DNA from: Opitutaceae bacterium UBA3033
GTDB taxonomy: Bacteria > Verrucomicrobiota > Verrucomicrobiia > Opitutales > Opitutaceae
Direction of reading: 5' to 3'
Assembly: GCA_002367815.1 (NCBI GenBank)
Contig: DFDG01000184.1
Coordinates: forward strand, 14,236-56,724
Length of the DNA: 42,489 bases
Below, one piece after another: positions 32,343 to 40,092 of this stretch. A program made the position numbers and the translations under genes. Below the pieces are notes generated by a model. That model was not told the DNA's origin, did not search any database, and saw only the letters and a list, made by a program, of their open reading frames with translations. Within the stretch, counting starts at the first letter, position 1, and each line of letters opens with the position of its first letter.

Positions 32343-35300
32343 ATGGTTTTCCCTTCCGACCCTGAAATCGGTTTGTTGCCGGAATTGCGGTTCGATCTCG
32401 CTGGCGGTAACACGCGCATCGTGCATCCGCCGACCGCGGCCTACTCAGCCGTGGCTCATGAATTGGCCGACGCCCTGGCGGCGTTGACGGACGTCAGACC
32501 GACCGTCAGCGAAGAGGGCGGGCCAGAGACTTTGGTTGGACCGGGGCCGTGGTTGGTATTGGGCAACGTGATGGAGAGCGAATGGGTGCGACGACTTTAC
32601 TATGAGTCCTACGATTTCACCGACTTGGCGTTTCCCGGTCCGGGTGGGTATACTCTGCGCACGATTCGCGATCCCCTGGGCACGGGCGCGCACGTGATTG
32701 TGGTGGGTGGCAGCGATATTGGTGGGGTGAGTGAAGCGGTAACTCAGCTGGTCGCGCGGGTGCGCCGGCATGGCGCGGTGCTGGGTTATTTCAACGAAGT
32801 GAAACTGGGACAATGGGTGACCCCGCAGGAATTGGACATGGTTCGCTATCTGGCAGACCGGGATGAGGACTGGGGTCGGGTTGGTGATTCCGGCAGCTGG
32901 GAATACATGGAGCACATCGCGGCTTGCGGGGTCGGTTATCTGCGCACGGCCGATGAGCGCTACCTTCGCTTGTTTCGTCGCGAGTTGCACTATTTCAAGT
33001 CCCACGATGTTTATGCGCCCAACCCCGAGGCCCCCTCGCAGATTCACGGGCGCATCTATGTGCTTCTGATCCTGTGGGATTTGTTGCAGGATCATCCGCT
33101 TTTCACGCCGGATGACCGGCGGGAAATTGATGCGATGTTCCTGTATTTGGAGCGCTCCGGTGAGGGCGTGGTGCAGATCAGCGACCGGGCCCTGACTCAC
33201 GCGGTGCGTTTCAATCACGACACGCGCGCCGCGCTCGACGCCTTTTTTGTCGGACGTTATTTCGACCGCCGGCACCACTTGCCGGAGGCCCGGGAATGGT
33301 TAGACACCGCCGCCAAACTATTTGCGTCGCAGCTCACCAGTGCCAAACCTTGCGAGGATTCATGGGGTCACCAATGGACGGCTTCGATGCATAACACGCT
33401 TAATTATGCGATGGCCGCCGGGCAGCATGACTATTTTACGAGCGAGGCCTTCCGACAGTCTGCAGATCGGGCTCTGCTTGCCCATGGGACGGATGGACCG
33501 CGGGTCTATCTGGCCAATTGCGCGGTGGTAACGGGTGATTCCTCTTATCTAAGCTTGGAACGGGATGGGGCGAGTTTCGTACGCAGTGCTGCGAGAATGC
33601 GTTTGAGTAAGTCGCTGGATTCCCCGGACCCGGCGAGTTACGAGGAAGTGCTGCGCTCCTTCGTGACCACCAGCGTGATCAACCGGCGCGAAAGTATGCT
33701 CGGGCTCGCCTTAGCTCCGATCGATCCGTTATGGTATCGAACGATCGAGACACCCGTTTATAATCCCGACGGGATTTTCAAGATTACGACCAAGGAGGAG
33801 GAAGGGTTCGACAAACTCGCGCAGCGGGAAGGATGGGGCGCGAAGGATTTTTATCTCCTCCTCGATGGGATCTCCGGCGGACTGCATTCCTTTCAAGATG
33901 CCAATTGTCTGGTGTGGTTGCGCGAAGGCGGGGTGGATTGGTTCCGGACGGTGGCGAGTTACGAGCGCGCGCAAGGAGTGCGAGCGCAAAATGGGGTCAA
34001 TGTGGTGTTGAATGGTCGCGGGTTGGATCTGATTCAGCGCTATGCCCGGCTGCTTTATCGGGAAGTGCAGGGTGATTTTTCTGCCGTTGGCACCATCATG
34101 GACGGGATTGGTGAAACCACTTGGGAGCGGCATGTTTTGCGTCGGCGTGGACGTTGGACGCTGGTGCTGGACCGCGTGAAGGCGCTCGCACCGGGTGAAC
34201 TGCTCGCTGAACGTTTCTGGTATCCGAAAGGGGAGCGGACGTTGGCGGCATCAGGCTTCACCAGCAGTCAGCGAATGGGTGACGCAAAAGTATTTCTCCA
34301 CATGGCGAGCACCGTGAATCCGGATGGTCGCAGTCGCACGACTGGCGGCTTGTCGGAGCGAGTGCGGATGGAGGTCGCCACGGGGGACGACGTTACATTG
34401 GGTGGACTGCTGTGGACGAACGAAGGGACCGAGGAACCGTTCACCCTGCGAGCAACCGGGGAGGGCTTCATTGTTTCGGAGACATCCGGAACTGCGACGA
34501 AAATTCTTCTCCAACAATGCGAAGGCATAGGTTGTGGCATGAAGGTGCGATGCGGTGACTGGCATGGGATGCTGGGTCGCGCAGGTAATCCTGTCGGCAT
34601 TTCGACTGCGCGCGAACTGCCGTTGGCGCCAAAGTTGACCGAATTGAAATCAGAGTTTCGGGATATTGCTTTGCCGGGAAAAAAGATCACTTCGGTTGCA
34701 TCCCGTTGGTCGGGCTTTGTGGTCGGCACCTCCGACGGTGAAGTTGTTTTCTTTGATGCCGGGAGGTGCGAATCATGGCGGTCGAAGGTGTCGGGGGCGA
34801 TTCTCTCGCTGGAGATTTCCCCTGAAGGTGTCGTGGTCGGCGAGGAGAGCGGGGCACTGACACTTTTTGATCACACCGGTCGCCGATGCTGGACTGTAGA
34901 AATTCCGTGGGTCTCATTGCCGTGGTCGAATTGGAGTGAGTGCCGCAGTCGCATTCGGGAGATCGCCTGTGCGGACATCAACGGTGATGGCCGGGACGAA
35001 ATTCTGATCAGCAATGCCGACCGGCGCGTCTATGCCTTTGATTGCGAGGGTCGCGAATTATGGAAGCGGCCGATCCAATGGGGCGTGTTCACGGCCATGT
35101 GGCCGGGGGTGCATGAGGGCAGTCAAGTGCTGTTGGGGGGCACGTCGCGGCCGTCAATTCATGGTTATGTGGTTTTATTAAACGGTGACGGTTCGGTGCG
35201 CGGGCAGATCAAACGCGCCGATTTGGTTTGTTGGGGATTGCCCGCCAACCTGCGTGATTTGCAACAGGCGGATATCGATGGTGACGGGCACATCGAAACA

Positions 35301-35720
35301 ATCACCGCGGTGGATGCCAATTGTCGGCAGTTGATCGCCTACGGTGCGGACGGAGTGGTGAAGTGGGACTGTGATGTAGGAGCCTGCGCGGTGGCCCTCG
35401 TTTTCAATCCGATGCTGCGGCAAATTTATGTGACCTCGGAGGCGGGTTACGTGGTGGCAGTGAATGGCAACACCGGGCAACGCGCCTGGGTGGCGTGGAT
35501 CGGTGAAACGGCCGAACTGGTCTGGACACTGCCGGATGGCCGGGTGGTGGTGGTGGCGCAGCGGGGTGTCGTTTGGATGTTTCTGCCCACGGGCGAGATT
35601 CAGGGGCGGATCGATCTGGGCGAACCCATCACGGCGATTCCACGCCCCGGCAATCATCGCGGTCCCGGGCGGCGTTTTATTATCGGCACGACCAGTGGCC
35701 GCGTGCTGACGCTTGATTGA
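32343..35720 (+). CDS. Large polysaccharide-lyase-like protein with C-terminal beta-propeller
   Basis: A 1125-residue multidomain protein. Residues ~20-150 resemble the accessory N-domain of alpha-glucuronidases (SAVAHELADALAAL, IVVGGSDIGGVSEAV). ~175-430 is helix-rich, like the (alpha/alpha) toroid of heparinase II/III-type lyases (SGSWEYMEHIAACGVGYLR, SMHNTLNYAM). ~510-760 is beta-rich with SGGLHSFQDANCLVWLREGG. From ~770 a WD/PQQ-like propeller contains two Ca-binding-type loops, DINGDGRDE (~877) and DIDGDGHIE (~975). The N-terminus MVFPSDPEIGLLPE has no signal peptide, odd for such domains. Gene order ties it to the JmjC-like gene 9 bases upstream. Substrate and activity are unproven; the lyase call is fold-level only. 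Confidence 0.65.
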   Translation: MVFPSDPEIGLLPELRFDLAGGNTRIVHPPTAAYSAVAHELADALAALTDVRPTVSEEGGPETLVGPGPWLVLGNVMESEWVRRLYYESYDFTDLAFPGPGGYTLRTIRDPLGTGAHVIVVGGSDIGGVSEAVTQLVARVRRHGAVLGYFNEVKLGQWVTPQELDMVRYLADRDEDWGRVGDSGSWEYMEHIAACGVGYLRTADERYLRLFRRELHYFKSHDVYAPNPEAPSQIHGRIYVLLILWDLLQDHPLFTPDDRREIDAMFLYLERSGEGVVQISDRALTHAVRFNHDTRAALDAFFVGRYFDRRHHLPEAREWLDTAAKLFASQLTSAKPCEDSWGHQWTASMHNTLNYAMAAGQHDYFTSEAFRQSADRALLAHGTDGPRVYLANCAVVTGDSSYLSLERDGASFVRSAARMRLSKSLDSPDPASYEEVLRSFVTTSVINRRESMLGLALAPIDPLWYRTIETPVYNPDGIFKITTKEEEGFDKLAQREGWGAKDFYLLLDGISGGLHSFQDANCLVWLREGGVDWFRTVASYERAQGVRAQNGVNVVLNGRGLDLIQRYARLLYREVQGDFSAVGTIMDGIGETTWERHVLRRRGRWTLVLDRVKALAPGELLAERFWYPKGERTLAASGFTSSQRMGDAKVFLHMASTVNPDGRSRTTGGLSERVRMEVATGDDVTLGGLLWTNEGTEEPFTLRATGEGFIVSETSGTATKILLQQCEGIGCGMKVRCGDWHGMLGRAGNPVGISTARELPLAPKLTELKSEFRDIALPGKKITSVASRWSGFVVGTSDGEVVFFDAGRCESWRSKVSGAILSLEISPEGVVVGEESGALTLFDHTGRRCWTVEIPWVSLPWSNWSECRSRIREIACADINGDGRDEILISNADRRVYAFDCEGRELWKRPIQWGVFTAMWPGVHEGSQVLLGGTSRPSIHGYVVLLNGDGSVRGQIKRADLVCWGLPANLRDLQQADIDGDGHIETITAVDANCRQLIAYGADGVVKWDCDVGACAVALVFNPMLRQIYVTSEAGYVVAVNGNTGQRAWVAWIGETAELVWTLPDGRVVVVAQRGVVWMFLPTGEIQGRIDLGEPITAIPRPGNHRGPGRRFIIGTTSGRVLTLD

Positions 35721-35731
35721 GGCAGGGCTGG

Positions 35732-36004
35732 CTAAGAACCCGCCTGCTTGCGATACAGGCGGAGCAGATCGGTGACGAGGATACCGTCGATTTTCATGCC
35801 CGTGTAATTTGCGTCCTCAATGCTGACCTCACTCAGGTTGGCATCCCGTATGGTGGTGCCGGAAAAATTGATATTGTTGAATTTCGTCCCGCTGAGATTC
35901 ACGTCGTCGAACTTTGACTGCCCCAAGTTGACGTTGGTGAAGATGGAATGGGGCAGGTTGGCGTTATCAGCGTGGATGGGGTCGCTTTTGGGTTCTGCAG
36001 GCAT
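35732..36004 (-). CDS. Small pentapeptide-repeat protein
   Basis: A 90-residue protein built largely of pentapeptide repeats of A(D/N)LXX type (ANLPHSIFTNVNLGQ, KFDDVNLSG, KFNNINFSG, TIRDANLSE, SIEDANYTG), about nine units that would form a short right-handed beta-helix. A short C-terminal tail with DLLRLYRKQ follows. Pentapeptide proteins bind targets such as gyrase or act as scaffolds, but nothing specific is visible. The ATG at 36004 is chosen. The frame extends to a GTG at 36049, but that extension reads through the left arm of the inverted repeat. It converges on the lyase-like gene with an 11-base gap. Confidence 0.8.
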   Translation of the reverse strand: MPAEPKSDPIHADNANLPHSIFTNVNLGQSKFDDVNLSGTKFNNINFSGTTIRDANLSEVSIEDANYTGMKIDGILVTDLLRLYRKQAGS

Positions 36005-36033
36005 GATCAGGCTGAAAGGAGCGAAACTGAAGG

Positions 36034-36166
36034 AACCACGAATGGACACAAATTCACACGAATATGGAATAATTTCTTGGGGCCTGTGTCGTCGGTATTT
36101 GCCGGAATTTGACCGAATGCATGTTTTTGCTCAGGCATTCGTGTCTATTGGTGTCCATTCGTGGTT
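36034..36166. repeat. Long imperfect inverted repeat with 30-base arms
   Basis: Left arm 36034-36063 and right arm 36137-36166 are inverted copies, 27 of 30 positions identical, separated by 73 bases. Each arm has a period of about ten (CACGAATGGA, CACAAATTCA, CACGAAT). From memory the AACCACGAATGGACAC unit resembles a dispersed intergenic repeat found in several environmental phyla; this cannot be checked here. It fills the 170-base gap between the pentapeptide and GH172-type genes. Confidence 0.75.
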
Positions 36167-36174
36167 AACGCATC

Positions 36175-37254
36175 TCAGATCACTTCCAAATAATCGCGAT
36201 CGGGCAGGGCGGGAAATGGCGCGGTGGGCAGGGTTTGATACCAGAATGCGACCGAGGAAATGTCATCCTGCAAGGGCAGATAGCGGCCCCCGGCGCGCCA
36301 ACCCAAAGCCTGGATGTTGATCCGCAGATCCTGCTCAAAGCGCACCGGATCCATGATGTGCCAGCGATACATGCCGAAGCGCATTTGCGAACTATAGACT
36401 CCGTCGGGCCGGATGACCTGATGTAGGCCGGCGTAGGGGGTGCAGTATTCCTGATACTGTTTTGTCTCCTTGTTCTCAAAGTTGTAGGAACCGCAAAAGT
36501 AATCCTCGGTGCCGGTGCCGCAGATGGTCGGCCATTTGTCGCCATCCAGATAAAACTTGATCTCTCCTTCGCCCCACCAACCGGTGTGGTTGACGCCCCA
36601 ACCCATTGAGGTGCCGACGAATTGACCGCGGCCTTTAACCCCATCTAGGATAGTATAGACATCCTTGTAGGGGAGCGGATTGGTACGGCGGAATTGGGCG
36701 TGAAAATACGCGCAGTCATCCGGCACTTCGGTCAGGGTGTAGTTGACCTGATAAAACAACACCATGTCGTCCGCTGCGATGTTGCTCATGGTGATGCGGC
36801 AACGTTTGCGGAAGGGCATTTCCCAATAACAATTGAAGGCGCTGCCGGGATTCACACAGATGGGCTGGGAAACGAGGGGCGCGAACTTGCCCCAGTGCAT
36901 GCCGAAGAAATCTCCGACGGGACACTCGACGGAAGGGTTCACCTGATCGTCCCAGTAGATACGCATGATACTGTGCCGCCATGTGCCGGTGGGGGTCATC
37001 CAGATTTGTTGGATGGCACCGCTGCCATTGATATCCGCGACGGTGAAGGTCTCGCCGGCTTTGATTTTTATGCAGGGGGAAATTTTCCAACCCTGCCCAA
37101 GATCACGCGCGCACTCCTTGCTGTGCCCTTCGGTGGCCATGCCGCCCGCGCCTTTCTCACCGTTAAAGTTTTCCGGGCTGATCGAGCGCGTCTTTGCGCC
37201 GGAGAGTCTACTGAGGTTGCCGAGATTGAGGCCGAGACCGTTGAAAGCATTCAT
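36175..37254 (-). CDS. DUF2961 / GH172-type glycoside hydrolase-like protein
   Basis: A 359-residue DUF2961 protein. Family GH172 includes difructose-anhydride synthase/hydrolase and D-arabinofuranosidase-type enzymes. Family landmarks: SPENFNGEKGAGG near the N-terminus, IQQIWMTPTGTWRHSIMRIY, PVGDFFGMHWG, QFVGTSMGWG, GEGEIKFYLDGD with catalytic-type Glu, and GTGTEDYFCGSYNF. The beta-jelly-roll pattern spans the whole protein and its length is typical. There is no signal peptide, so it should act in the cytoplasm on imported sugars. It lies downstream of a methyltransferase gene (54-base gap), and the sulfatase, lyase-like and PhyH genes are in the surroundings. Confidence 0.88.
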   Translation of the reverse strand: MNAFNGLGLNLGNLSRLSGAKTRSISPENFNGEKGAGGMATEGHSKECARDLGQGWKISPCIKIKAGETFTVADINGSGAIQQIWMTPTGTWRHSIMRIYWDDQVNPSVECPVGDFFGMHWGKFAPLVSQPICVNPGSAFNCYWEMPFRKRCRITMSNIAADDMVLFYQVNYTLTEVPDDCAYFHAQFRRTNPLPYKDVYTILDGVKGRGQFVGTSMGWGVNHTGWWGEGEIKFYLDGDKWPTICGTGTEDYFCGSYNFENKETKQYQEYCTPYAGLHQVIRPDGVYSSQMRFGMYRWHIMDPVRFEQDLRINIQALGWRAGGRYLPLQDDISSVAFWYQTLPTAPFPALPDRDYLEVI

Positions 37255-37308
37255 GGGATCAAGAGGAGAGTTAAACGGCTGAATGGTGTCGTGCAGGCTT
37301 TTTGTTTG

Positions 37309-37923
37309 TCATCTATCAATGTTGGCCGATTCCTTATTCGTTTTTTCGAAGACGAAGAGATGATTTAGCCCGATTTGAAATCGGGAATGTTGCACCAATC
37401 GAAACCGAGGTTCTGAGAAAATATGTTCAGTATGGTGAGGTTTGAAGCCATGGTGTTCCTCTAGCGACATACCATCGATCAGATGTAAAAATTTAAGGCA
37501 CGCGAGAATGTGATCTACCACCCGCGACGGCACGGTGATTATCACGCGACCACCCGGACGAAGTAGCTCATAGCAAGCGTCCGTTATCACTGAATGCTCT
37601 TGATCAGGAATATGCTCCAAAACAGCTAGCATGGTAATGGCATCCCATGAACCCACTGTAGGTCGAACCTCAGGAAAGAAACCCGACTCAATAACATAGA
37701 CGGCTGATTTGGTTGGTGTTTTCAGCAAGGGTTCGACCCCGAAACCGGAATGTAACTTGGAGCCTAAAAAATGGAAAAGCTCGCCATGAAAAGCGCCCAC
37801 ATCAATCAATCGCGCCTGTTCGGGTATCCAGCGAGCAGCCTGATGAATTCGCCATTGTTGTAACCATCGGTCGACACGTTTCATTCGGGTTGGATTTCCG
37901 CCATATAATCCATCGCGGTGCAA
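37309..37923 (-). CDS. Class I SAM-dependent methyltransferase
   Basis: A 204-residue Rossmann methyltransferase with motif I LIDVGAFHGELF (~40-51), acidic GVEP after strand 2, DAITMLAVLEHIPD (motif with catalytic-region acid, ~94-107) and LLRPGGRVIITVPS (~122-135). The substrate is unknown; the C-terminal HHGFKPHHTEHIF resembles methyltransferases of glycan or polyketide clusters. The TTG at 37923 has GGGGA seven bases upstream; the ATG at 37884 is an alternative. Two counted 60-base blocks inside it (37561-37620 and 37621-37680) have 43% and 48% G+C, below most sampled neighbours, which hints at separate ancestry. Confidence 0.85.
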   Translation of the reverse strand: MHRDGLYGGNPTRMKRVDRWLQQWRIHQAARWIPEQARLIDVGAFHGELFHFLGSKLHSGFGVEPLLKTPTKSAVYVIESGFFPEVRPTVGSWDAITMLAVLEHIPDQEHSVITDACYELLRPGGRVIITVPSRVVDHILACLKFLHLIDGMSLEEHHGFKPHHTEHIFSEPRFRLVQHSRFQIGLNHLFVFEKTNKESANIDR

Positions 37924-37987
37924 TCTTCATTCCCCAAATTTCAATTTCAAGAAATGGGAAGATGGGATCGTCAGTTACCCCGTTTCC

Positions 37988-38221
37988 TCATCCCGCCTCA
38001 TTACCACTGTGCTCCGAGGCGCACTTTTCGTTTCCATGCTTATAGTTTCCGGTCAGTCGCGCCATAGTTTGCTGGAGACCTGTTGAGTCGGTGCTGCTGG
38101 CCTCAGCCAGAAATTTAGACGCCTTTGATCCACGCAATATGCCCGCCGCCTTGCCTTGATGCGTGATGGCGACTGATCCGTCAATATGTGCTCGATATGT
38201 AAATCCAGTGGGTGTCCCCAT
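37988..38221 (-). CDS. Small conserved-looking hypothetical protein, 77 aa
   Basis: A 77-residue protein with a compact core: YRAHIDGSVAITHQGKAAGI, then LRGSKASKFLAEA and LQQTMARLTGNYKHGNEK. The alternation of a two-stranded beta start, a small helix and a basic helix ending in GNYKHGNE looks like a genuine fold. From memory, similar short proteins with a THxG...LRG...ARxTGxxKxGNE pattern occur in bacteria without known function. No catalytic residues can be assigned. The ATG at 38221 is preferred to the GTG at 38227. It lies 57 bases after the PhyH gene stop and 64 bases before the methyltransferase start, all on the minus strand. Confidence 0.6.
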   Translation of the reverse strand: MGTPTGFTYRAHIDGSVAITHQGKAAGILRGSKASKFLAEASSTDSTGLQQTMARLTGNYKHGNEKCASEHSGNEAG

Positions 38222-38278
38222 GAGCACAAAGCGGGTTCAGGACCCAGCGTGTGCCGAGCCCTAATTGGTTCCAGCGCT

Positions 38279-39085
38279 TTACACGTTTGCCAATCGAGCT
38301 TTGTTTCGGGCGACACTGGCGTCCCAGAATTGTGGGAGCTGGGAAAGGTGACGCATGCGTTCCGGCGATGCCTGGTCGGTCATCGCTTTGCCGTAGGGTG
38401 TGCGCAGGCCATAGTGATAAAAGTGATGGTCCCCGTAGGCGATGAGATCGTCGATCTCGGTGGCAGTTTTGGCGCGACGTCCAAGATTCATCGTGAACAT
38501 GCGGCGCGCTTTACCGCCGCCAAAGGAAGCGTGCAACAGGCGATGATTGAAAATGAGGACATCGCCCGGTTCGCTTTCGAGAGGTTGGGCGGGTAGATCG
38601 CGTTGATGCAGACCCCATTGATTTTCGGAGTCGCGCAGCGTTTCGTCCTTCCAGGTGCGAAGACCGAGATCGGTGTGTGAACCCGGGATAACCCGAAGAC
38701 AGCCGGTATCCTTGGTCACGCTATCCAGATAAAGTGCCGCTTTGATGTAACTGTTACTGCCGGTGACACTGTCGCGATGCCAGGTGGATTCTCCGGAATA
38801 GTAATTCCCGTCACTCCCCATGTAATTGAAATCGTCGCCGAGTAGGTTGCAGATGGTGGCATTCAGCGCCGGGTGGTCGAGCAGCGCGCAAAGACCGGGA
38901 CGTTGGTCCACAAACGGCACGATCATGGTGCGTTTCGTGCCATCGTGCTTGAGGCCGAGCTGCGGAAAGACCGCTTCGAATTCGCTGATGATGGTCGCGA
39001 TCTCGGGTTTCAGCAGTCCGGGAAGTTTCAGGAAACCGAACGATTCAAAAAATGCACGCTGTTGGGCGGGTGTGGGTTTGCTCAT
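38279..39085 (-). CDS. Phytanoyl-CoA dioxygenase (PhyH) family protein
   Basis: An Fe(II)/2-oxoglutarate dioxygenase-like protein of 268 residues from the ATG at 39085. PhyH motifs: FESFGFLKLPGLL at the N-terminus, STWHRDSVTG with the HxD iron ligands (H103, D105), GCLRVIPGSHTD, GDVLIFNHRLLHAS with the distal His (H185), and an Arg for 2-oxoglutarate in KARRMF. The substrate is unknown; many bacterial PhyH proteins act on small molecules or secondary metabolites. The frame extends to 39172, but that extension covers two small hairpins and has no family similarity. It lies downstream of lepB on the same strand. Confidence 0.88.
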   Translation of the reverse strand: MSKPTPAQQRAFFESFGFLKLPGLLKPEIATIISEFEAVFPQLGLKHDGTKRTMIVPFVDQRPGLCALLDHPALNATICNLLGDDFNYMGSDGNYYSGESTWHRDSVTGSNSYIKAALYLDSVTKDTGCLRVIPGSHTDLGLRTWKDETLRDSENQWGLHQRDLPAQPLESEPGDVLIFNHRLLHASFGGGKARRMFTMNLGRRAKTATEIDDLIAYGDHHFYHYGLRTPYGKAMTDQASPERMRHLSQLPQFWDASVARNKARLANV

Positions 39086-39140
39086 GGGTGGAAAGTATCG
39101 CAGTGGATGCGGTCTTACTCGCTCTTCTTTCTCAATGCAA

Positions 39141-39180
39141 ATCGTGCGAACCCGGCACGATACAGGGGACAACCGCCCCT
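39141..39180. repeat. Two tandem small inverted repeats
   Basis: ATCGTGC/GCACGAT (7-bp stem, 7-base loop, 39141-39161) is followed by AGGGG/CCCCT (5-bp stem, 7-base loop, 39164-39180). They lie between the lepB stop and the PhyH start. Neither side has a T run, so this looks like a REP-like intergenic element or an mRNA processing/stability site rather than an intrinsic terminator. Confidence 0.45.
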
Positions 39181-39239
39181 ACCTATAAATGCGGGGGGAG
39201 AAAGATTATGATAAAGAGAAAGAGGAAAGATTCGGGCGG

Positions 39240-39935
39240 TCACACCCCGTCGAATTTCAATGGATGGGCGAAGCGATGAAAACGCGGCAGCAGGTAGCGA
39301 GCAGTATCGAACGAGACGATGACGAATTTGGCTTCGCCGACGATTTCCTTGCGCGCCACGGGACCGAAGAACCGGGAGTCGCTGCTGTTGTCCCGGGAAT
39401 CTCCCATTATGAAATAGTTTCCTTTGGGCACGATGTATGGCCCGAAATTGCGCAGGGAGTTGCGGTTGGGCAGCACCATGACGAGGTGGGGCGCGGCTTC
39501 GAGATGTTCAACGGCAACCAAGGGGTTGGGCGCTTCAAAAATATCACGCAGGTAAGGCTTCACCTCTTGGGCCGTATATTTCTGGGGCACGTCGTTGATG
39601 AACAAAACCTCGTTGCGCAGTTGAATCTTGTCGCCGGGTAGGCCGATGACCCGTTTGACCAAACGAATGCCATCTTTCGGGGAGTTGCAGACAACAATAT
39701 CACCACGTTCAGGATCACCCCACTGGGCTAGAAGCGTCGTGGTGAACGGAACCTTCAGGTCGTAGGCGAGTTTGTTCACCAAAATCAAATCACCTTCCAC
39801 CATGGTTGGTTTCATCGATCCGCTCGGCACCCAGTTCCAATCCACGACTGCTGATCTGAGTGGTGCAGAGATCAGAAATACAAGGGCCAATGGTTTCAGC
39901 CATTCACGATACAAGCGCAACAGGAGGGGTTTCAT
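39240..39935 (-). CDS. lepB: Signal peptidase I
   Basis: Inner-membrane serine/lysine peptidase that removes signal peptides from exported proteins. The 231-residue product has one N-terminal transmembrane helix (WLKPLALVFLISAPL, 12-26), box B PSGSMKPTM with catalytic Ser40, box D RLVKRVIGLPGD with general-base Lys94, and box E GDSRDNSSDSRFFGPV. An insertion of ~30 residues lies between boxes D and E (EAPNPLVAVEHLEAAPHLVM region), as in many Gram-negative enzymes. It is followed by the PhyH gene on the same strand after ~150 bases, and the second E1 fusion lies upstream across 157 bases with no other gene in the gap. Confidence 0.95.
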   Translation of the reverse strand: MKPLLLRLYREWLKPLALVFLISAPLRSAVVDWNWVPSGSMKPTMVEGDLILVNKLAYDLKVPFTTTLLAQWGDPERGDIVVCNSPKDGIRLVKRVIGLPGDKIQLRNEVLFINDVPQKYTAQEVKPYLRDIFEAPNPLVAVEHLEAAPHLVMVLPNRNSLRNFGPYIVPKGNYFIMGDSRDNSSDSRFFGPVARKEIVGEAKFVIVSFDTARYLLPRFHRFAHPLKFDGV

Positions 39936-40092
39936 GCATTCATTGGACTCGGGTTTCGCCGCTAGGTTTCATGGGACGAGTCGATTGACTGCCGGAAAGG
40001 GGATGAATATGAATAGTAAGATGAACGAGAAAGATTTCGGCGTTCAGGATCTCGAGTCGGTTCGACTCTTCGCGCAGATGTATCCCAGCTGA

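Noticed and set aside
32445..33278. 277-codon minus-strand ORF inside the lyase-like gene
   Set aside because: Composition is typical of an antisense shadow (His/Arg/Gln-rich); the plus-strand frame is continuous and domain-bearing.
36005..36049. GTG-started N-terminal extension of the pentapeptide protein
   Set aside because: It reads through the left arm of the inverted repeat and adds no repeat-like residues.
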